Assembly (NCBI GenBank): GCA_035762005.1
Contig: DASTQA010000087.1
Location: 20,754-84,753 of the forward strand
DNA from: JAIBJN01 sp035762005
Lineage (GTDB): Bacteria > Actinomycetota > Thermoleophilia > Gaiellales > Gaiellaceae
Direction: 5' to 3'
DNA: 64,000 nucleotides
Numbering within the stretch: the stretch's first letter is position 1; each line of letters begins with the position of its first letter. The notes under the pieces are model-generated. The model was not told the origin of the DNA. It was given only the letters and a program-made list of their open reading frames with translations, and did not search any database. The position numbers and the translations under genes are program-made. This document shows positions 31,870 to 39,845 of the stretch, one piece after another.

Positions 31870-33443
31870 GCCACGCGGGACGGCTCGCCGAGCGGCGCGA
31901 AGAGCTCGGGCCAGTAGCGGAACGCCGCCCGCATCGGGAACGGCGCGCCCTGGCCGAGGCCGCAGATCGAGGTGGCGGCCAGCGCGTCGAGCCACTCCTC
32001 GGCCTGCTCCCTCGACATGGCGACGCGGCCGCGGTCGAGCTCCTCGAGCAGGTGGTGCATGCCGCGGTTGCCGATCCGGCAGGGGGTGCACTTCTGGCAG
32101 GACTCCTCGGCGAAGAAGCGCATCGTCTCGGCGAGGAGCCGAAGCGGCGAGTAGCGCTTCGGGTAGACCTGCACGCCCGCCGAGCCGGCGCCGACGCCCC
32201 AGTCGCGGAGCGCCTCGCGCGTGAGCGGGACGTCGAGGGCCTCCGGCGGCAGGATGCCGCTCGCGGCGCCGCCGGGCACGATCGCGCCGACGGGCTCCGT
32301 CGCGCCGCCCGCGTGGCCGTCGATCAGCTCGCGGAGGGTCACGTCGACGGGCGCCTCGTAGCAGCCGGGCTCGCGCACGGCGCCGGAGAGGGACCAGAGG
32401 CGGACGTGCGGCCAGGCCTCGCCGCCGAGGCGCAGGATCGCCGGGACGTGCGCGAGCGTCTCGACGTTGTTGATGAGCGTGGGGCGGCCGAGGTAGCCGA
32501 CCTGGCTCGGGAAGGGAGGCTTGAGCCGCGGCATCCCGCGGCGCCCTTCCATCGACTCGAGCATCGCCGTCTCCTCGCCGCAGATGTATGCGCCGGCGCC
32601 GACCACGAGCTCGACCGAGAGGCCGTCGAGGAGCCCCGCGAGGCGAAGCTCGTCGAGCGCCCGCGTCAGGCGCGCCCTGGCCGTCGCGTACTCCTCGCGC
32701 AGGTAGACGAACCCCTCGGTCGCCCCGGCGAAGCGCATCGCGATGAGCATCCCCTCGAGCATCAGGTGCGGCCGCAGCTCCATGACGTAGCGGTCCTTGA
32801 TCGTCCCGGGCTCGCCCTCGTCCGCGTTGACGACGACGTAGCGCGGGTGCGGCTCGCGGGCGACCGCCTCCCACTTGAGCCCGGTCGGGAAGCCCGCGCC
32901 GCCGTAGCCCGTGAGGCCGCTCGCCTTCAGCTCGGCGACGATCCGCTCGGGTCCCGGCAGGTCGCGGAGCACCTCGTAGCCGCCGCGCGCCTCGTAGTCG
33001 GCGAGCGTCTCGTCCGCGCGCGCGAGGCCGGTGGAGGCGCCGTCGTTCGTCCGGTACGCGACCGCGGGCTCGACCGCGTCGCCGCGCAGGAGCACGGGCG
33101 CGAGGTCGCAGTGGCCCAGGCACTCGACGCCGAGGACGGGCACGCCGTTCGCCGTCTCCTGCTCCCGCGCGAGCAGGTCCTTCGCGCCGAGGCAGTCGCA
33201 CACGGGACCGATGCAGACGCGCACGGCGTCGGTGGGCACGCGGAGGAACGAGTAGAAGGAGACCACCTCGTGCACCTCGCCGCGGCGGATGTTCATGTGG
33301 TCCGCGACGGCGTCCGAGAGCTCCGCGGTCAGTGGGCCCACCTCACGGCGGACGCGGCCGAGGTTGTCCAGGAGCCTTGTCCGCTCCCGCGGCAGGACCG
33401 GCAGGAGCTCGGTGAGTCTGAGGACGTCTATGGTGTCGATCAT
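31866..33443 (-). CDS. fdhB: Formate dehydrogenase beta subunit, NuoE-NuoF fusion (NADH-linked)
   Basis: A 525-residue fusion. Residues 1-150 resemble NuoE, with a [2Fe-2S] cysteine set in CIGPVCDCLGA and GVECLGHCDLAP. The rest resembles NuoF: an NAD/FMN site (GLTGYGGAGFPTGLKWEAV), the middle NADEGEPGTIKDR, and a [4Fe-4S] motif in ESCQKCTPCRIGN. It should transfer electrons from FdhA to NAD. It is the first gene of the operon. Its ATG lies within 14 bases of the fdhD ATG on the other strand, so the two start regions overlap. The fused arrangement is known in NAD-dependent formate dehydrogenases and hydrogenases. Confidence 0.93.
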   Translation of the reverse strand: MIDTIDVLRLTELLPVLPRERTRLLDNLGRVRREVGPLTAELSDAVADHMNIRRGEVHEVVSFYSFLRVPTDAVRVCIGPVCDCLGAKDLLAREQETANGVPVLGVECLGHCDLAPVLLRGDAVEPAVAYRTNDGASTGLARADETLADYEARGGYEVLRDLPGPERIVAELKASGLTGYGGAGFPTGLKWEAVAREPHPRYVVVNADEGEPGTIKDRYVMELRPHLMLEGMLIAMRFAGATEGFVYLREEYATARARLTRALDELRLAGLLDGLSVELVVGAGAYICGEETAMLESMEGRRGMPRLKPPFPSQVGYLGRPTLINNVETLAHVPAILRLGGEAWPHVRLWSLSGAVREPGCYEAPVDVTLRELIDGHAGGATEPVGAIVPGGAASGILPPEALDVPLTREALRDWGVGAGSAGVQVYPKRYSPLRLLAETMRFFAEESCQKCTPCRIGNRGMHHLLEELDRGRVAMSREQAEEWLDALAATSICGLGQGAPFPMRAAFRYWPELFAPLGEPSRVA

Positions 33444-34227
33444 AGTGAACGCCCTGCCGCCCTACTCCGCGGCCCGCACGGAGGTGGTACGGCTCCCCGG
33501 CGGCGGCGCGGAGCAGGACGAGCTGGCCGTCGAGGAGCCGCTCGAGATCCGGGTGAACGGCCACGCGCTGGCCGTGACGATGCGGACGCCGGGGCACGAC
33601 GAGGAGCTCGCGATCGGGTTCCTGCGCTCGGAGGGGATCCGGGCGGTCTCGGCGCACCCTCCGGCCGACCTCGCGGCGAACGCGATCGATGTCGTGGTCG
33701 AGGGCCCGTTCGACCCGGACCGGCTGCAGCGGAACTTCTACACCTCGTCCTCCTGCGGCGTCTGCGGGAAGGGCGCGCTCGAGGCGGTCGCCGTCGAGGC
33801 GCCGCGGGTCGAGAGCGGGCTGCGGGTGCCCGCGGGGCTCGTCTCGGCCCTCCCGGGCCGGCTGCGCGAGGCCCAGCCGGCCTTCGCGGCCACCGGCGGC
33901 CTGCATGCGACGGGCCTCTTCACCGCGGACGGCGCGACGGTCGTCGTGCGGGAGGACGTCGGCCGCCACAACGCGATGGACAAGGTGATCGGCCGGGCCT
34001 TCCTCGACGGTCTCCTGCCGCTCTCGGGGCAGATCCTCTGCGTCAGCGGGCGCCTCTCCTTCGAGCTCGTCCAGAAGGCGGCCGTCGCCGGCTGCCCGGT
34101 CGTCGCGGCCGTCGGCGCTCCCTCGACCCTCGCCGTCGAGCTCGCCCGGGATCGCGGCGTCACGCTCTGCGGCTTCATCCGCGGAGGCACCCTGAACGTC
34201 TACTCGCAGCCGGAGCGAATCGCGTGA
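33430..34227 (+). CDS. fdhD: FdhD, sulfur carrier for formate dehydrogenase maturation
   Basis: A 265-residue protein. The sulfur-transfer CxxC is in YTSSSCGVCGKGALEA near residue 104, and VREDVGRHNAMDKVIG near 176 is the family signature. FdhD passes sulfur from a cysteine desulfurase to the molybdenum cofactor of FdhA. ATG 33430 is chosen because GAGG lies six bases before it; GTG 33445 is an alternative. Either way the start overlaps or abuts that of the divergent fdhB gene. The stop overlaps the next gene as GTGA. Confidence 0.93.
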   Translation: MVSIIVNALPPYSAARTEVVRLPGGGAEQDELAVEEPLEIRVNGHALAVTMRTPGHDEELAIGFLRSEGIRAVSAHPPADLAANAIDVVVEGPFDPDRLQRNFYTSSSCGVCGKGALEAVAVEAPRVESGLRVPAGLVSALPGRLREAQPAFAATGGLHATGLFTADGATVVVREDVGRHNAMDKVIGRAFLDGLLPLSGQILCVSGRLSFELVQKAAVAGCPVVAAVGAPSTLAVELARDRGVTLCGFIRGGTLNVYSQPERIA

Positions 34228-34997
34228 CGTTCGCCGTCGCGGCCGAGGCGTACGACCGCTTCGTCGGGCGCTACGGGGAGGGGCTCGCCCGCGGGCTCGT
34301 CGCCGCGGCGGGTCTGCAGACCGGCCGCGCGCTCGACGTCGGCAGCGGCCCGGGCGCCCTCACACGGGTGCTCGCCGACCGGCTCGGGCCCGAGCACGTC
34401 TGCGCGGTCGACCCCTCCGAGCCGTTCGTGTCGGCGTTGCGCGAGCGCCTTCCGGGCGTCGACGCGCGGGTGGCTTCGGCGGAGGCGCTGCCGTTCGCCG
34501 ACGGCGAGTTCGACGCCGCGCTCTCCCAGCTCGCCGTCAACTTCATGGCCGATCCCGAGGCGGGCGTCGCGGAGATGCGCCGGGTCGTGCGGCCCGGCGG
34601 AGCCGTCGGCGCCTCCGTCTGGGACTACCCGGGCGAGATGACGCTCCTGCGCGCGTTCTGGGAGGCCGCAGCGGCGCTCGAGCCCGAGCTCGTCGCCGCC
34701 AGGGACGAGCGCGCCGTCATGTCCTTCGACGACGAGGGCGAGCTCGCCGGCCTCTGGCGGCGGGCGGGCCTCGAGGACGTGGAGGAGGGCGAGCTCCTCG
34801 TCGCCGCCTCCTACGAGAGCTTCGACGACCTCTGGGCCCCGCTCGAGCTCGGCGTCGGGCCCGCCGGCGCGTACGTCGTCTCGCTCGACCCCGCGCGCCG
34901 CGAGGCGCTGCAGACGGAGCTCCATCGCCGCCTCGGCGCCCCCGAGGGGCCGTTCGAGCTGAGCGCGCGCGCGTGGTACGCGGTCGGGACGACGTAG
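34224..34997 (+). CDS. SAM-dependent class-I methyltransferase
   Basis: A 257-residue protein. The SAM-binding motif I is ALDVGSGPGALTRVLAD near residue 36; VASAEALPFADGEFDAALSQLAV corresponds to motifs II and III; and MRRVVRPGGAVGASVWDY near 115 is typical of the UbiE/COQ5-like small-molecule group. The substrate cannot be told. It overlaps fdhD by four bases and mobA by 25, which suggests a function tied to that operon or simple hitch-hiking. Confidence 0.85.
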   Translation: MTFAVAAEAYDRFVGRYGEGLARGLVAAAGLQTGRALDVGSGPGALTRVLADRLGPEHVCAVDPSEPFVSALRERLPGVDARVASAEALPFADGEFDAALSQLAVNFMADPEAGVAEMRRVVRPGGAVGASVWDYPGEMTLLRAFWEAAAALEPELVAARDERAVMSFDDEGELAGLWRRAGLEDVEEGELLVAASYESFDDLWAPLELGVGPAGAYVVSLDPARREALQTELHRRLGAPEGPFELSARAWYAVGTT

Positions 34998-35515
34998 CCG
35001 GCGTCCTCCTCGTCGGCGGCGCGAGCCTGCGCTTCGGGTCGCCGAAGGCGCTCGCCGTCCACGAGGGCGAGACGCTCGCCGAGCGGGCCCACCGGACGCT
35101 CGCCGAGGCCTTCGACAGCGTCCTCGTCGTGGGCAAGGCGGCCGACGGCCTCGCGCTCCCGTTCCCGCTCGTGGACGACGGCAGCGACGTCCGCGCTCCG
35201 ATCGTCGGCGTCGCCGCGGGGCTGCGGGCCGCCGCGGCGGAGCTCTGCGTCGTCCTCCCGACCGACATGCCGCGGGTGACGCCCGCGCTCCTGCGCTCGC
35301 TCGCTGCCGCGGCCGCCGGCGCGGACGCCGCCGTGCCCCGGACGGGGCCGCTCCCCGGCGCCTACCGTCGGTCGGCGCTGCCCGTGCTCGAGCGGCGGAT
35401 CGCCGCGGGCGACCTCGCGCTCCACCGCGCGCTCGCCGAGCTCGACGCACGCGTCGTCGCGTGCGACGAGGCGCTCCTCGTGAACGTCAACGAGCCGGCG
35501 GACCTGCCGGGCTGA
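34973..35515 (+). CDS. mobA: Molybdenum cofactor guanylyltransferase, MobA-like
   Basis: A 180-residue nucleotidyltransferase. The N-terminal signature LLVGGASLRFGSPKALAV (residues about 11-28) is the MobA GGxSxRMGxxK motif with Phe for Met. LCVVLPTDMPRVTP near 91 has the Asp that binds the metal. It joins GMP to molybdopterin to give the MGD form used by formate dehydrogenases, which fits the adjacent fdh genes. It starts with GTG inside the methyltransferase gene. The C-terminus VNVNEPADL is typical of the family. Confidence 0.88.
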   Translation: MVRGRDDVAGVLLVGGASLRFGSPKALAVHEGETLAERAHRTLAEAFDSVLVVGKAADGLALPFPLVDDGSDVRAPIVGVAAGLRAAAAELCVVLPTDMPRVTPALLRSLAAAAAGADAAVPRTGPLPGAYRRSALPVLERRIAAGDLALHRALAELDARVVACDEALLVNVNEPADLPG

Positions 35516-35521
35516 CCGCGC

Positions 35522-35788
35522 TCAGCGCGCGCCGCCGCGGAGTGCGGCAGCCAGCTGGGCCAGGAGGCGCGGGACGTCTTCGCGCACCCGCATCTCCGCC
35601 TCGATCGACTCGGGCGTCAGGAGCTCCCTCATGTCGTGGAGCATCTGCTCCCGGTGGCTGAGCCAGTGCTCGGTCTGCCAGCCGATCGCAGAGGGCGACG
35701 ACCCCGCCGAGGCGACGGCGTCGCGCAGGTGCTCGAGCGCGTCCTCCGTGTCGCCGCGCTGCTCAGGCTCGAAGGGATCGTGGGCCAT
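35522..35788 (-). CDS. Hypothetical helical protein (88 aa)
   Basis: A small, acidic and mostly helical soluble protein, convergent with mobA. Distinctive parts are IGWQTEHWLSHREQMLHDM in the middle and an Ala/Leu-rich end. There is no cysteine, signal or membrane segment. I do not recognise it. Codon use (G/C in third positions) matches real genes in the window. Confidence 0.5.
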   Translation of the reverse strand: MAHDPFEPEQRGDTEDALEHLRDAVASAGSSPSAIGWQTEHWLSHREQMLHDMRELLTPESIEAEMRVREDVPRLLAQLAAALRGGAR

Positions 35789-35891
35789 GGTCTCCGATGC
35801 TTCCCCGGTTCGCGGTTTCTCTCACCTGTATAACGGCACGGTCGGTCGACGCCTTGAGCGTGGGCCGTCGGCAGACTCGGTCGCGCCGGCG

Positions 35892-36212
35892 CTACGGATA
35901 GAGCTCGGGCGGCTGGGGGAGGACGATCCCGGCGACGAGCTCGGCAAGCTCCGCCGGGACCGCGACCGGGTCGGTGCCGCTGCCGAAGAGCCGCTCGAAG
36001 ACCTCTCGCTCGGCCGAGACGGTCATCCCGGTCGGGCCCCTTGCGACGATGTCCAGGCCGAGCTCCTCGAGCCGCTCCGCGACGGCCGCGAGCGCCTCCT
36101 CGCTCGCGCGGTACCGCCCGATCGTCTCCTCCGACAACGGGCCGGCCGCGTCGAGGATCGAGGAGCCGTCCGGCGCGCGCACCACGACCTCGGCGACGAC
36201 CGCCTCACTCAC
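35892..36212 (-). CDS. Free-standing propeptide-like protein, paralogue of the subtilase prodomain
   Basis: A 106-residue protein that aligns end to end with residues about 15-143 of the subtilisin-like protease encoded upstream. Matching segments include EVVVRAPDGSSILDA with EVSLRSLGGTSLFEA, ERLEELGLDIV with RELRRLGFEVL, and ELAELVAGIVLPQPPELY with DLADLVEGVAIARPPEVY. In subtilases this domain is an intramolecular chaperone and inhibitor, so a separate copy may inhibit or fold the protease in trans (inference). It has no signal peptide, like the protease itself. The two genes lie 88 bases apart on the same strand. Confidence 0.75.
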   Translation of the reverse strand: MSEAVVAEVVVRAPDGSSILDAAGPLSEETIGRYRASEEALAAVAERLEELGLDIVARGPTGMTVSAEREVFERLFGSGTDPVAVPAELAELVAGIVLPQPPELYP

Positions 36213-36300
36213 GCCGTCTCACGTCCTCCGGGACGAGGGCGCGCCGGGGCCGGACCGAGAGGCCCGGCCCCTGCGCCGGATCGAGGTGCGCCGCAACCGC

Positions 36301-37866
36301 TCACCGAGAGCGGAGGATCTCGATCACGTCCTGGGTGAACTCACGCGTGAGCTGCGGCATCTGCGCGTTCTGGAGCATCTCCGCCTGGAGCTCGGGCGGT
36401 GCCTCGAAGAACTGGGCGGCGACGTCGCCCATCGTGATGATCCAGGCCCACTTCGCGTCGACGAGCCCGGCTCCGGTGGCGGCGTCCCATCCCGGGCCGG
36501 CCGTGTCGCCGCTGAACGTCGTCCCCGTCGTCACGTCCATCGCGGACATGATGAGGATGCTCTTGATCTCGGCCGGAGTCCGGGTCGGGTCCTTCTCGAG
36601 CAGCAGCGCCACGACGCCCGCCACGAGCGGCGAGGCCGCAGACGTGCCGCTGAAGAGCCCCCAGCCGTCGTTCGACGCGCCCGTGCTCGGGCTGATCCCG
36701 TCGAGCGTGCTACTCGGTTGCACGGGCAGCATGTGGCTGGGCGCCGCACCCCCACCGATGGGGACGCTTCGTCCCGTGACGCCGCAGACGTCCGGCACGT
36801 GCCGGCTCGGGTAGAGGCTCGAGTCGAAGCTGCTCGCGTAGCTCGACGCCTCGAGGTCGAGGTCCGGGTAGTTGACGTGGACGCCGCCGACCGAGATCAC
36901 CCCCGGCATCGAGCCGGGGAACCCGTGCTGGCCGTTCCCGGCGGAGAAGCAGACGACGATGCCGTTCGCGACCGCATTCGCGACGGCCGCCTCGAGGGTC
37001 TTGAGGTACGGGTTCAGCGTCATGCCCGGGTAATCGATGTCGTAGCCCCAGCTGTTCGTGAGGACCCGGGGCTGCGGGCTCGACGAGACGGCGACGTTGA
37101 AGTCGCCGGTCGGGTCGATCAAGCCCTTGATCGGCCGCAGGCGCGCGTCGGGCGCCGCGGCGAAGATGTTGGCGGACTCGCCCGTGCCGTGCCCGAACAG
37201 GTCGTCGGCCGGGTCGGAGGCGCCCGGGCCGAGCAGCACCGGCAGCACGCGGTAGCCGCGCCGGTTGAAGAACGGGTGCGCGTAGTGGCCGGTGTCGATC
37301 ATCCCGACGACGATGTTCCGCCCGGTCGTTCCCAGCCGATGCGTTCGCGCCGCCCGGACGACGACGGCGAGCTCGTCGGGAAGGAAGAGGTAGCGGTACG
37401 CCGCCGGGTCCGGTGGCGCGAGCGGCGGGAGGGGAGACTCGTAGACTTCGGGCGGACGGGCGATCGCGACACCCTCGACGAGGTCGGCGAGGTCGCCGGG
37501 CGCCTGGAAGACCTCCCGATCGGGCTCGTCGACGGAAGGGGAGAAGAACTCCACCTTCATCCCCTCCGCCACGTCGCGCTTCTCCTTGCGGAGCCGGGTC
37601 GAGAAGACGTCCTGGAAGAGCTTCTGCGGCCCGGCGATGGAGATCGTCGTCTCGCCCTGGTGCAGGACCTCGAATCCGAGGCGCCGGAGCTCTCTACTCG
37701 CCTCCGAGATGTCGCGTGGGTCCGATCTGAACTCCTCGACGTTCTCGGGCGTGATCGGCTCCTCCGCCTCGAAGAGCGACGTCCCCCCGAGCGAGCGCAG
37801 CGAGACCTCGGCCGTGACGGCCTCGGCGGCGACGACCGTGGTCTCCGACCGTTCCTTCGTGCTCAT
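36301..37866 (-). CDS. Subtilisin-like serine protease (peptidase S8) with N-terminal prodomain
   Basis: A 521-residue protein. The catalytic residues are Asp191 (GMIDTGHYAHP), His226 (LFGHGTGESAN), Asn311 of the oxyanion hole (FSAGNGQ) and Ser409 (SGTSAASPLVAG). Residues 1-145 form a prodomain. No signal peptide or membrane segment is seen at the N-terminus (MSTKERSETT), so it may be cytoplasmic or leave by another route. GGAAGGAAG precedes the ATG. A separate protein like the prodomain is encoded just downstream. No obvious substrate is encoded nearby apart from the divergent secreted RTX protein. Confidence 0.9.
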   Translation of the reverse strand: MSTKERSETTVVAAEAVTAEVSLRSLGGTSLFEAEEPITPENVEEFRSDPRDISEASRELRRLGFEVLHQGETTISIAGPQKLFQDVFSTRLRKEKRDVAEGMKVEFFSPSVDEPDREVFQAPGDLADLVEGVAIARPPEVYESPLPPLAPPDPAAYRYLFLPDELAVVVRAARTHRLGTTGRNIVVGMIDTGHYAHPFFNRRGYRVLPVLLGPGASDPADDLFGHGTGESANIFAAAPDARLRPIKGLIDPTGDFNVAVSSSPQPRVLTNSWGYDIDYPGMTLNPYLKTLEAAVANAVANGIVVCFSAGNGQHGFPGSMPGVISVGGVHVNYPDLDLEASSYASSFDSSLYPSRHVPDVCGVTGRSVPIGGGAAPSHMLPVQPSSTLDGISPSTGASNDGWGLFSGTSAASPLVAGVVALLLEKDPTRTPAEIKSILIMSAMDVTTGTTFSGDTAGPGWDAATGAGLVDAKWAWIITMGDVAAQFFEAPPELQAEMLQNAQMPQLTREFTQDVIEILRSR

Positions 37867-38513
37867 GGTCTGTCACTTCCTTCCCGGTGGTGTCTGGAGA
37901 CGCCGGCGGCCGGGAGCCACCGGCTCACGGGCGTGGTCGGCGGTGCGCATCACCTCCCTCGCAGGCCGCACGAGCCACACGGCGGAGACCCGCCTGCGGG
38001 CGTCCATCCGGCGACGTCGAGGATCGGCGTTCGAGGCCGCAGCAACGATGTCTCGGGAGGCCGGGAGAGGCCAACGGCGCCCTCTCGTTGCTTTCGCTAC
38101 TTGCCGCCGACGCTACGCCTGCGGCCGGGCGAAGTCAAGTCCGGAAGGTCGGAGTGCCGGCGCGGAAGAAAGGCCGGCGGAGACGACCCCAGGGTTCCAA
38201 TCCAGGGAGGCGAACCGCCGGCCGCTTCTCACTGTAATGGACCCGTATGGCAGGAATTGGAGACACTTGACACTAGGTGGGCAGGTCCTTAGTGTGCGCG
38301 GCCGGTTCCAATCCATGCCGTCGGGAGGCAGCCGTTGTTTGCGGCGACAGGCGCCGAGGCGTTTCAGCGTCGTGGCTGTCCGGAGTGTGCTAGGTCGACC
38401 GTCCCTCGGGACGAGCGGCCCGTCCGGGCCCAGCGAGGAGTAGCCCAACGACAGGGCGACCGCCCCGCGCAGGCCCGCCGCCTCCTGCCTCTCGCGCCGA
38501 AAGGAGGCTGGCC
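37867..38513. other. 647-base intergenic region between divergent protease and RTX genes
   Basis: No convincing gene lies here. The part near 37867-37885 carries the protease ribosome-binding site. The 12-base sequence GGTTCCAATCCA occurs twice (38193-38204 and 38304-38315), once on each side of a strong promoter at 38267-38295. From about 38302 to 38513 the sequence is a long GC-rich leader for the RTX gene with several possible stems (for example around 38345-38380). It does not match a riboswitch class I can name. Confidence 0.5.
38267..38295 (+). promoter_or_regulatory. Promoter of the RTX-repeat gene
   Basis: A perfect -35 TTGACA (38267-38272) is followed after 17 bases by TAGTGT (38290-38295), an acceptable -10 element. 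ACACTA/TAGTGT arms overlap both hexamers. Transcription from about 38302 would give a leader of roughly 210 bases before the GTG start at 38514. Confidence 0.6.
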
Positions 38514-39698
38514 GTGAGGAGAGACGCGAAGGCGAGCAGGGAGCCGGCAACCGCCGGGAGTCCCATGACTACGGCTCCAGGAGGTGCCCGCGGCCGCGTC
38601 GGGCTCGTGGGCGCGCTTGCGTTGCTGGTGTTCTTCGTCCAACTCGCACTGGCGGCACCGGCAGCGGCCGGTCCGCTGGACGGCGGCTTCGCTCCGACCA
38701 TCATCGGCGAGAGAGCCGATCTCAACGGAAGCGGCGGCGTCAACGGACGCGACGACGCGAACGCGTTCTACGGCGACACCCATATCATCGACGGGAGGCT
38801 CGACTGCGACGCGTGGGGTGCGATCGCCAACGCCGGCGACCCGGGTGACGGGGCCATCGACGGCGATGACGACTGCTCGCTCGTCGGCTACGACGGAACG
38901 CCGGACGGCGTCACGATCGAGGTCGTCGACGGCGAGTTCCAGGTCAGCAACGGGCGGCTTCCGACGGTGTTCAACGCAGCCGAGCCCAACAACTCCGACG
39001 TCGGCGACTCGGACTTCGCATGGTCGGCCATCGACGGCCGTGTCGACTCGAACGGCGACGAGGCGATCAACGGCGAGGAGTGCCATTTCGGGCTCGTCGG
39101 CGAGACGATCGACATCGGTCTCGGGGACGCAACCGACGGGGCGGACGTCCTCGGGAACCCGGGCGCGAACGAGTGCGGGTTCGCGACCCCGCCGAACACG
39201 GCCGACAACGGGCTCGTCGACCTGAGCGACGACGCCGACATCACGGCGGCCGACTCGTGCACGAACGGCTGCTTCTTCGGGCACGACGTCCTCCGGGGCA
39301 AGGTGCAAGAGCTGGAGTGCCCTGGCTTCGAAGGCGATCCGCGGAACGACGTGATCGGGACCCCGGGGCGCGACGTCCTCAGAGGAACCGGGGGTAGGGA
39401 CATCATCTGCGGGTTGGGCGGAAACGACCTGCTCATCGGACGCGGCGGGAACGACCTGCTGCTTGGCGGCTCGGGCGCGGACGAGGCGCGTGGCGGCGGC
39501 GGCAACGACACCGCCCGCGGCGGCGGCGGTCGTGACGAGCTGCGTGGCGGCCCCGGCGACGACCGGCTCTTCGGTCAGGGCGACAGAGACAGCCTGTTCG
39601 GTGACGCCGGGAAGGACCGCCTGGACGGCGGGCCCGGCAGCGATCGCTGCGCCGGTGGGCCCGGGAGGGACACCTTCCGCAGCTGTGAACGCGGCTAG
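38514..39698 (+). CDS. Secreted RTX-repeat protein with EF-hand/dockerin-like loops
   Basis: A 394-residue protein. A signal peptide follows a basic N-terminus (hydrophobic core about residues 29-50, cleavage near AAPAAAGP). The middle carries several Asp-rich calcium-loop-like segments such as ADLNGSGGVNGRDDANAF, GDGAIDGDDD and DSNGDEAINGEE, resembling dockerin or EF-hand loops. Residues about 280-390 are RTX nonapeptide repeats (GGNDLLIGRGGNDLLLGGSG and similar), which form a calcium-bound parallel beta roll. It ends SCERG with paired cysteines. It is probably an exported calcium-binding adhesin or matrix protein. Unusually for RTX proteins it has a Sec-type leader. AAAGGAGG lies six bases before the GTG start. 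Confidence 0.85.
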   Translation: MRRDAKASREPATAGSPMTTAPGGARGRVGLVGALALLVFFVQLALAAPAAAGPLDGGFAPTIIGERADLNGSGGVNGRDDANAFYGDTHIIDGRLDCDAWGAIANAGDPGDGAIDGDDDCSLVGYDGTPDGVTIEVVDGEFQVSNGRLPTVFNAAEPNNSDVGDSDFAWSAIDGRVDSNGDEAINGEECHFGLVGETIDIGLGDATDGADVLGNPGANECGFATPPNTADNGLVDLSDDADITAADSCTNGCFFGHDVLRGKVQELECPGFEGDPRNDVIGTPGRDVLRGTGGRDIICGLGGNDLLIGRGGNDLLLGGSGADEARGGGGNDTARGGGGRDELRGGPGDDRLFGQGDRDSLFGDAGKDRLDGGPGSDRCAGGPGRDTFRSCERG

Positions 39699-39725
39699 CG
39701 CAAGCCTCGCATTCCGCTGACACGA

Positions 39726-39754
39726 AGAACCGGCCTCCTAAGGGGGCCGGTTCT
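39726..39754 (+). terminator. Rho-independent-type terminator of the RTX gene
   Basis: The hairpin AGAACCGGCC/GGCCGGTTCT (ten perfect pairs, nine-base loop) begins about 28 bases after the RTX stop. It is followed by CGTCTG rather than a T-run. It ends the RTX unit and insulates the ATPase operon that starts about 90 bases later. Confidence 0.65.
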
Positions 39755-39845
39755 CGTCTGCCGTCGTTGATCGGTCGCGAGAGAGGCTGGCTCGCTTGCG
39801 CGTCCCCGGCGTCCGTCGCTTTGCGTTGCGTCCTGGGCCGCTGCC

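Noticed and set aside
30625..33201. A single 858-codon frame extending kynureninase upstream
   Set aside because: The extra N-terminal part is an out-of-frame reading of fdhB. The GTG at 31869 gives the normal kynureninase N-terminus and a four-base overlap.
38190..38210. tRNA-like T-arm sequence GGTTCCAATCC
   Set aside because: No acceptor, anticodon or D arm can be built around either copy.
38302..38513. c-di-GMP, c-di-AMP or cobalamin riboswitch in the RTX leader
   Set aside because: None of the conserved core sequences of these classes could be found; it is left as an unassigned leader.
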